A DNA stretch of 64,000 nt from a bacterium (GTDB lineage: Bacteria; Sysuimicrobiota; Sysuimicrobiia; Sysuimicrobiales; Segetimicrobiaceae): the NCBI GenBank assembly GCA_035307765.1, contig DATGHU010000051.1:1-64000 (forward strand). The letters are read 5' to 3'. Position numbers and translations under genes: made by a program. Shown here in pieces: positions 58,811 through 64,000 of the stretch (positions are counted from its first letter, which is position 1; each line of letters begins with the position of its first letter). Below the pieces are notes generated by a model. The model saw only the letters and a list, made by a program, of their open reading frames with translations, did not search any database and had not been told where the DNA came from.

Positions 58811-59908
58811 ATGGAGTTTACCATTGTCGGGGCCGGGGCGATCGGCGGGACGCTCGGGGCGCACCTGGTTCGCGCCGGCCACCCCGTGCTCTTCGTGGAC
58901 AGCGTGGCCGAGCACGTCCAGGCCATGGAGCGGTCGGGGCTCGAGATCGAAGGGCGCACCCCGTTCCAGGTCCGCGTCCGCGCGGTGACGATCGAGGGGC
59001 TGGCCGGGGCGGTGGGCGGGCGGCCGCTCGATGCCGTGTTCCTCGCGGTCAAGGCGATGCACACCGCAGCGGCGCTGGAGCCGATCGTCCCCTTGATGGG
59101 GGCGGACAGCTTTGTCGTGTCGATGCAGAACGGGCTCAACGAGACCGTGATCGCCAGGCGGATCGGCGAGAAGCGGACCGTGGGGGCCTTCGTGAACTTC
59201 GGCGCCGACTACCAAGGTCCCGGCCGCATCATGTACGGCGGGAGCGGCGCCCTCTATCTCGGTGAACTGGACGGACGGACCACCCCACGGCTGGAGCGCC
59301 TGGGGACGATCCTTCGTGAGGCGTTCCTGGAGCGCACGACCCTCACCCCGAACATCTGGGGGTACCTCTGGGGCAAGCTCGGGTATGCGGCGGTGCTGTT
59401 CGCCACCGCCGTGGTGGACGAGACGATGGCGGACGTCCTCGACGACCCGGCGTCGCGGCCGCTGCTGGCCAACCTGGCGGCCGAGGTCGTCCGCACCGCG
59501 GACGCGGAAGGCGTGCGCAGCGAGGCGTTCGATGGGTACGACCCGGACGCGATGCGGTTCACGCAGCCCCGCAACTGGGCGGCGATCGACGCGAGCTTCG
59601 ACCGGCTCGCCGCGTTCAATCGCGGCTCGCTCAAACAGAAAAGCGGGATCTGGCGCGACCTGGCGATCCGACACCGCCGCACGGAGGTGGATCACCAGCT
59701 GACCCCGGTCGTGGAGACCGCCCGCGCGCACGGGCTCGACGCCCCGCTGCTGGCGCGGGTGACGGAGATGATCCACGACCTCGAGGACGGCCGGCGTCAG
59801 ATGGTTCCCGCCAATCTCGAGGAGTTGCGCCAGTTGAACGCGCAGGTCTACCCAGAGTCCGGGCCGGGGAGGGAGTCCGTTGCCGAGCAGCGTTCGCGCA
59901 TCCGTTGA
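58811..59908 (+). CDS. Ketopantoate reductase (PanE/ApbA) family protein
   Basis: A 365-residue member of the 2-dehydropantoate 2-reductase family. The NADPH motif is VGAGAIGG at residues 5-12, VFLAVKAMHT contains the catalytic lysine, and MQNGLNE and the C-terminal SGIWRDLAIRHRRTEVDH region match the family. It is longer than true PanE (about 300), with an extended C-terminus, so it may reduce another 2-oxo acid rather than ketopantoate. It overlaps the peptidase gene that follows by 29 bases. Confidence 0.83.
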   Translation: MEFTIVGAGAIGGTLGAHLVRAGHPVLFVDSVAEHVQAMERSGLEIEGRTPFQVRVRAVTIEGLAGAVGGRPLDAVFLAVKAMHTAAALEPIVPLMGADSFVVSMQNGLNETVIARRIGEKRTVGAFVNFGADYQGPGRIMYGGSGALYLGELDGRTTPRLERLGTILREAFLERTTLTPNIWGYLWGKLGYAAVLFATAVVDETMADVLDDPASRPLLANLAAEVVRTADAEGVRSEAFDGYDPDAMRFTQPRNWAAIDASFDRLAAFNRGSLKQKSGIWRDLAIRHRRTEVDHQLTPVVETARAHGLDAPLLARVTEMIHDLEDGRRQMVPANLEELRQLNAQVYPESGPGRESVAEQRSRIR

Positions 59909-61016
59909 CCGTCAGCTGGAGGCGTTCCTCACCGACCTGCGGGCGTTCGTCGAGGTGGAGTCGCCGACGAACGATAAGGCCGCCGTTGATCGCGCCGCCC
60001 GACACCTCGCCGAGCGGTTTGCCGCCTATGCCCACGCCGAGATCACCTGGCACCCGCAGCCGCAGTGGGGCGACCACTTCGAGGCGCGGATCGGGACCGG
60101 CCGGCGACGTATCCTGCTTCTTGGCCACGTCGATACGGTGTGGCCGATCGGGACGCTCTCCCGCCTCCCCTGCCGCGTGGAGGGGGACCGATTCACGGGG
60201 CCGGGCAGCTTCGACATGAAGTACGGCGACATGCAGGCGGTGTGGGGGCTGCGGCTCGCGCTCGAGGCCGGCGCGCTTCGCGACAAGACCTTCGTCTTCT
60301 TCGCGAACACCGAAGAGGAGGTGGGGAGTCCCACCTCGCGACCGATCATCGAGCGCCTGGCCCGCGAGTCGGAGTGCGTCTTTGTGCTCGAGCCATCGGT
60401 GGGGGAGGAGGGGGCGATCAAGTTGTGGCGCAAGGGGGTGGGGATGTACCACCTCGAGGTCGTGGGAGTGGCCAGCCACGCCGGGGCCGACCCGGAGAAA
60501 GGCCGCAGTGCAGTGCTCGAACTGGCCCACCAGATCGTCGACCTCCACACCCTGAACGACGCCGCCAAGGGGACCACGGTCAACGTCGGCGTCGTCCGCG
60601 GCGGTACCAGATCGAACGTCGTGGCGGCGCACGCCGAGGCGGAGATCGACCTTCGGGTCCGGACGGCCGACGAGGCGAGGCGGGTGGACGAGCGGATCCT
60701 CCATCGGCCCACCTTCGTGAGCGGGACCGCGGCGCGCGCCCGGGGCGGGATGAACCGGCCCCCGATGGAAGAGACGCCGGCGTCGCGCCGCCTGTACGAG
60801 GTGGCGAAGCGCTTGGCGGCGGACGAGGGATTCGACCTGCCGGCCGGCGGGACCGGAGGGGGCAGCGACGGGAACTTCACGGCGGCGGTGGGAATTCCGA
60901 CGCTGGACGGCCTCGGCGCCGTGGGCGACGGCGGTCACGCCGATCACGAACACGTGCGGGTCTCCACCATCGCCCCGCGGCTCGCCTGGTTTACCCGTCT
61001 CCTGGCGGAGGTGTAG
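59880..61016 (+). CDS. M20 family metallopeptidase (carboxypeptidase G2-like)
   Basis: A 378-residue M20 peptidase with a two-zinc site: H and D in LLGHVDTVWP, D in SFDMKYGD, the catalytic and ligand glutamates in FANTEEEVGS, then GVASHAGADPEKGRSAV from the dimerisation domain, and DGGHADHEHV near the end. Its layout matches glutamate carboxypeptidase/CPG2-type enzymes. It starts at TTG 59880 with GGGAGGG before it, a rare start codon, inside the end of the previous gene. No signal peptide is seen. Confidence 0.88.
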   Translation: MPSSVRASVDRQLEAFLTDLRAFVEVESPTNDKAAVDRAARHLAERFAAYAHAEITWHPQPQWGDHFEARIGTGRRRILLLGHVDTVWPIGTLSRLPCRVEGDRFTGPGSFDMKYGDMQAVWGLRLALEAGALRDKTFVFFANTEEEVGSPTSRPIIERLARESECVFVLEPSVGEEGAIKLWRKGVGMYHLEVVGVASHAGADPEKGRSAVLELAHQIVDLHTLNDAAKGTTVNVGVVRGGTRSNVVAAHAEAEIDLRVRTADEARRVDERILHRPTFVSGTAARARGGMNRPPMEETPASRRLYEVAKRLAADEGFDLPAGGTGGGSDGNFTAAVGIPTLDGLGAVGDGGHADHEHVRVSTIAPRLAWFTRLLAEV

Positions 61017-61021
61017 CGCCC

Positions 61022-61330
61022 GTGCGGCGCGTGCAGACGCAGCGGGCCCGGGCGTTCTTTCGGATCGTGGCCGGGACCGAGCGATCGCAGGCCGCCACCA
61101 TGGTCCTGCGGCCGGGGGAGCGCACCGGCGGCGCGGACAACGTGCACGCCGCCTCTGACCAATGGATGTACGTGGTTTCGGGGAGGGGGATCGCCACCGT
61201 CGACGGGCGCAGGGTCGCTCTGGATCCCGGCGCGCTCCTGCTGATCGAGGCGGGGGAGACCCACGAGATCGCCGCCGATGGCGAAGGGGACCTCGTCACC
61301 GTTAACGTCTACGCGCCGGCCGCCTACTGA
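61022..61330 (+). CDS. Cupin domain protein
   Basis: A 102-residue single-domain cupin. The two metal-binding motifs are present: HAASDQWMYVVSGRG (motif 1) and LIEAGETHEI (motif 2). Small cupins bind iron, zinc or manganese and act as isomerases, dioxygenases or sensors. GTG 61022 is five bases after the peptidase stop, so the two are co-transcribed. Substrate not known. Confidence 0.85.
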   Translation: MRRVQTQRARAFFRIVAGTERSQAATMVLRPGERTGGADNVHAASDQWMYVVSGRGIATVDGRRVALDPGALLLIEAGETHEIAADGEGDLVTVNVYAPAAY

Positions 61331-61482
61331 GGACGCGACGGCAGAGGCGGGCGGCCCTCCCGGATCAGCGGCGATGCGGCCCGGGCGCGAGGCCGGCAAG
61401 ACGACCGCATTCCGGATCCCCGGGTGCGCCACGGCATGAAGCGCGGCGCCCGGTCTGAGAGACGTGATGGAGGGGAACGCCC

Positions 61483-62058
61483 ATGGCGGGGCCCGACAAT
61501 TGGCTCGATCTCCCACCCAACCTTCCGGTTCCAAAGGATGACGGGGCGTGCGACCACCTCACCGGCATGCCGCTTCCCTCGGTCCCGCTTGCGTCGACGG
61601 CGGGGAGGGCGGTGGATCTAGCCGCTCTCCCGGGGACCACGGTCGTCTATGCCTATCCCCGGACCGGCCACCCCGGCGTCCCGTCCCCCGCGGGGTGGGA
61701 TGCGATCCCCGGGGCGCGGGGATGCACGCCGCAGTCGTGCGCGTTTCGCGACCACCACGGGGAGTTCGCGGCGCTGGGAGCCCGCGTGTTCGGCTTGAGC
61801 GCGCAGACGATCGAAGACCAACGGGAGGCGGTCGAGCGACTGCACCTGCCGATGGCGCTGCTCAGCGACGTCGATCTGGCCTTCGCCCGGGCGCTGCGCC
61901 TCCCTACGTTTGTGGTGGAATCGTTGGTGCTGATCAAGCGGCTCACGCTGGTGGTCCGCAACGGTCGGATCGCCACGGTATTCTATCCGGTCTTTCCCCC
62001 GAACAAGAACGCGGAAGAGGTGCTGGCGTGGCTGCGGCGCCACCCATCCCCCGCGTAG
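61483..62058 (+). CDS. Peroxiredoxin/redoxin family protein
   Basis: A 191-residue thioredoxin-fold peroxidase. The peroxidatic region reads GCTPQSCAFRDHHGEF, with CAFRDH the conserved core, preceded by YAYPRTGHPGVPSPAGWDAI. It continues with GLSAQTIEDQREAVERLHLP and FYPVFPPNKNAEEVLAWL. It removes peroxides using thiol donors. Together with urate oxidase, which makes hydrogen peroxide, it is a plausible partner, though 20 kb away. GGAGGGGAACGCCC lies before ATG 61483. Confidence 0.88.
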   Translation: MAGPDNWLDLPPNLPVPKDDGACDHLTGMPLPSVPLASTAGRAVDLAALPGTTVVYAYPRTGHPGVPSPAGWDAIPGARGCTPQSCAFRDHHGEFAALGARVFGLSAQTIEDQREAVERLHLPMALLSDVDLAFARALRLPTFVVESLVLIKRLTLVVRNGRIATVFYPVFPPNKNAEEVLAWLRRHPSPA

Positions 62059-62121
62059 CCGGCAGCGTTTCCGACGGCGGGATGGCGCGGGGGCGCTCGG
62101 AGCGCGAGGAGGTCCAGGATC

Positions 62122-63753
62122 GTGCACGGCGCGCGTAGCGTCATGGCGCCGGGGGGGCTGGTCACCTCGCCGCACTCGCTGGCGACGGCTGCCGGACTGC
62201 GGATCCTCCAGCGCGGCGGGAACGCCGTCGAGGCGGCGATCGCCGCGGCGGCGACGATCGCGGTCGTGTATCCGCACATGAACTCGCTGGGGGGGGACAA
62301 TTTCTGGCTGATCTATAACGCCCGCGAGCGGCGCGTTCGGGCGCTGCTGGCCTGTGGGACGGCCGGGGCGGCGTGCACCATCGACGCCTACCGCGGCGGG
62401 GGGCACGCGGAGATCCCGCGCCGAGGCCCGCTCGCCGCCAACACCGTGCCCGGGGCGGTCGATGGATGGTGGGAGGCCCACGGATACGCGCGGACGTCGC
62501 TCGGCGGACGCGAGCCCTTTGGGGCGTTGCTCGCCGACGCGGTTCACTACGCCGGGTCCGGTTTCCCCGTCACCCCCAGCCAGGAAACGTGGACCCGAAA
62601 GAACATCGGCCCCAACTCCGGCCGATTCGGCCACCTCGAGACCCTGGACGGGTTTCGGCGCACCTTTCTCCGGCCGGACGGGAGCGCGTTCGCACGGGGG
62701 GATCGGTTCGCGATGCCGGACCTGGCCCGGACGCTGGCGGAGGTCGCCCGCGACGGACGGGACGCGTTTTACCGCGGACCCCTCGCCGGGCGGATCTGCG
62801 CGGCCCTCAAGGGAGGCGGGGGCCTGCTCTCGGAACGTGACTTCGCCGAGTACCGCAGCCGATGGGCCGAACCGCTCTCGATCCGCTACCGCGGCTGGAC
62901 GGTGTGCAACACCCCCCCGCCCACGCAGGGGCTCACCTCGCTCCAGATCTTGAACATCATCGAGCGGTACCCGATCGCCGAGTGGGGCGATCAGTCCGCG
63001 GCCTACTACCACCTGATGGTCGAGGCGGCCAAGCAGGCCTTCATCGACCGGGACGCGCGGATCGCCGACCCGGAATTTCACTCGGTCGCGGTCGATGATC
63101 TGCTCTCCAAGTCCCACGCCGGCGTCCAGGCCGAGGCGATCGACCTCGACCGGGCGCAGGTGCATCCAGCGCCGCAGCCGTCGGGGGGAGACACCGTCTG
63201 GCTCGGCGTGATCGACGCGGCGGGGAACGCCGTGTCGCTGATCCAGAGCATCTACTTCGATTTCGGCTCCGCGGTCGTCGCCGAGGGCGTGGTCCTGCAG
63301 AACCGCGGCTCCGCCTTCTCGCTCGATCCGGCGCACCCCAACGCCCTCGCCCCGGGCAAGCGCCCATTCCACACGCTCAACCCCGCGATGGCGCTGCGGG
63401 ACCAGATGCCGGAACTGATCTACGGGACGATGGGGGGGGAGGGCCAGCCCCAGACCCAAGCGGCGGTGCTGACCCGGGTGCTCGATTTGGGGATGGACGT
63501 CCAGGCGGCGATCGACGCGCCGCGCTGGCTGTACGGGCGCACCTGGGGGGAGCCCACCGCCACGCTGTCGCTGGAGTCCCGCGTGCCGTCGCACATCATC
63601 GCCGACCTGGGGCGGCGCCGGCACGACGTGCAGGTGGTCGGCGCGTGGGATGACCGGATGGGTCACGCCCAGGCGATCTGGATCGACCCGCGGACGGGGA
63701 TCCGCTGCGGGGGCGCCGATCCGCGCGGGGACGGACTCGCCGCCGGGTACTGA
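62122..63753 (+). CDS. Gamma-glutamyltransferase family protein
   Basis: A 543-residue Ntn-hydrolase. The self-cleavage nucleophile threonine is T358 in GGDTVWLGVIDAAGNAVSLIQS, giving large and small subunits. GGNAVEAAIAAAATIAVVYPHMNSLGGDN and FHTLNPAMALRDQMPELIYGTMGG, both read as shorter conserved blocks, are typical. Start is GTG 62122. No signal peptide is visible, so unlike periplasmic GGTs it seems cytoplasmic. It would hydrolyse or transfer gamma-glutamyl or related acyl amides, matching the many amide hydrolases here. Confidence 0.88.
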   Translation: MHGARSVMAPGGLVTSPHSLATAAGLRILQRGGNAVEAAIAAAATIAVVYPHMNSLGGDNFWLIYNARERRVRALLACGTAGAACTIDAYRGGGHAEIPRRGPLAANTVPGAVDGWWEAHGYARTSLGGREPFGALLADAVHYAGSGFPVTPSQETWTRKNIGPNSGRFGHLETLDGFRRTFLRPDGSAFARGDRFAMPDLARTLAEVARDGRDAFYRGPLAGRICAALKGGGGLLSERDFAEYRSRWAEPLSIRYRGWTVCNTPPPTQGLTSLQILNIIERYPIAEWGDQSAAYYHLMVEAAKQAFIDRDARIADPEFHSVAVDDLLSKSHAGVQAEAIDLDRAQVHPAPQPSGGDTVWLGVIDAAGNAVSLIQSIYFDFGSAVVAEGVVLQNRGSAFSLDPAHPNALAPGKRPFHTLNPAMALRDQMPELIYGTMGGEGQPQTQAAVLTRVLDLGMDVQAAIDAPRWLYGRTWGEPTATLSLESRVPSHIIADLGRRRHDVQVVGAWDDRMGHAQAIWIDPRTGIRCGGADPRGDGLAAGY

Positions 63754-63760
63754 GGATCGA

Positions 63761-64000
63761 GTGCGGCGGGAGGCGCTCGGGGGGCGGGCTCGGCGCAGCG
63801 CGGTCGTCGGCATGTTCGCCGCGACCGCGTTCATCCTGATGGCGGTGGTGCAGGTGCCGCTGCTGCCGAGCGCGCCGTACCTCACCTACGATCCGAGCGA
63901 CGCAGTGGCGCTCCTCGCGGGGATAGGCTACGGACCCGCGGTGGGGGTCCTCGTCGTGCTGATCAAAGACTTCTTGTTCCTGTTGTTCCGAACGAGGGGG
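63761..64000 (+). CDS. ECF transporter S component (partial, cut by the window edge)
   Basis: The first 80 codons, from GTG 63761, eight bases after the gamma-glutamyltransferase stop. The segments MFAATAFILMAVVQVPLLP, YLTYDPSDAVALLAGIGYGP and GVLVVLIKDFLF match the first helices and the YDPSDVP-like loop of energy-coupling-factor S components of the RibU family, which capture a vitamin such as riboflavin for an ABC-type uptake system. The rest, including the A and T components, lies outside the window. Confidence 0.82.
   Translation, partial: MRREALGGRARRSAVVGMFAATAFILMAVVQVPLLPSAPYLTYDPSDAVALLAGIGYGPAVGVLVVLIKDFLFLLFRTRG

Overview
The window is high-GC bacterial chromosomal DNA, tightly packed with catabolic and transport genes. 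It has no rRNA, tRNA, CRISPR array, insertion sequence or plasmid/phage hallmark that I could find. Gene content (sugar and branched-chain amino acid transport, many amidase/hydantoinase-type hydrolases, F420-type flavin oxidoreductase, ECF sigma with a single-TM partner, HD-GYP signalling, ECF-type vitamin transporter component) fits a free-living soil or sediment heterotroph. I suspect a poorly cultured Terrabacteria-type lineage (Armatimonadota/'CSP1-3'-like, possibly Chloroflexota). That placement is inference from gene style, not from a marker gene.

Layout. 0-6.4 kb: a 3' scrap of a type IV pilus pilC/gspF gene, then a carbohydrate ABC operon (binding protein, two permeases, no ATPase), a convergent SDR dehydrogenase and an SMP-30 lactonase: a sugar uptake plus oxidation module. 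6.5-8.5 kb: an amidase and a small Cys-containing DNA-binding-like protein. 8.7-12.5 kb, minus strand: a copper-type operon (CopC-CopD-YtkA-like fusion, lipoprotein, CPBP protease, membrane protein). 12.8-18 kb: decayed dppC 3' end, alpha/beta hydrolase, TcuA-like flavoprotein, two-subunit sulfopyruvate-decarboxylase-like enzyme and a frameshifted MmgE/PrpD gene: a possible polycarboxylate cassette. 18.3-22.9 kb: ECF sigma factor, its Gly/Ser-repeat membrane partner, and a PAS-GAF-HD-GYP protein. 22.9-32.4 kb: SDR, FAD oxidoreductase, formamidase, SPOR protein, S9 peptidase, beta-lactamase-like protein, AzlCD exporter and an OFA-family MFS transporter.

32.6-48.7 kb is the most coherent part. 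A MoeA-MobB fusion, FdhD and a YdeP/FdhF-type molybdoenzyme are followed by a divergent, almost gapless operon: class III aminotransferase, HIU hydrolase, OHCU decarboxylase, urate oxidase, the three subunits of a xanthine-dehydrogenase-type molybdenum hydroxylase, and HyuB/HyuA. Together these encode purine -> urate -> allantoin, with the molybdenum cofactor functions next door. An ATP-dependent hydantoinase sits exactly where an allantoin-opening enzyme would be expected.

48.7-64 kb: a six-hairpin glycosidase, LLM oxidoreductase, Maf, a 2-hydroxyacid dehydrogenase, a probable small protein plus amidase, a DAO-type oxidoreductase, PdxH, a dihydropyrimidinase-type amidohydrolase, a frameshifted methyltransferase, a PanE-like reductase, an M20 peptidase, a cupin, a peroxiredoxin, gamma-glutamyltransferase and the start of an ECF transporter S component cut by the window edge.

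Recurring oddities are frameshifts at G/C runs in two otherwise full-length genes (MmgE/PrpD, methyltransferase), which may be assembly errors, and two gene remnants (pilC, dppC) that look like genuine decay. Short stop/start overlaps (ATGA, GTGA, TGATG) tie most operons together.
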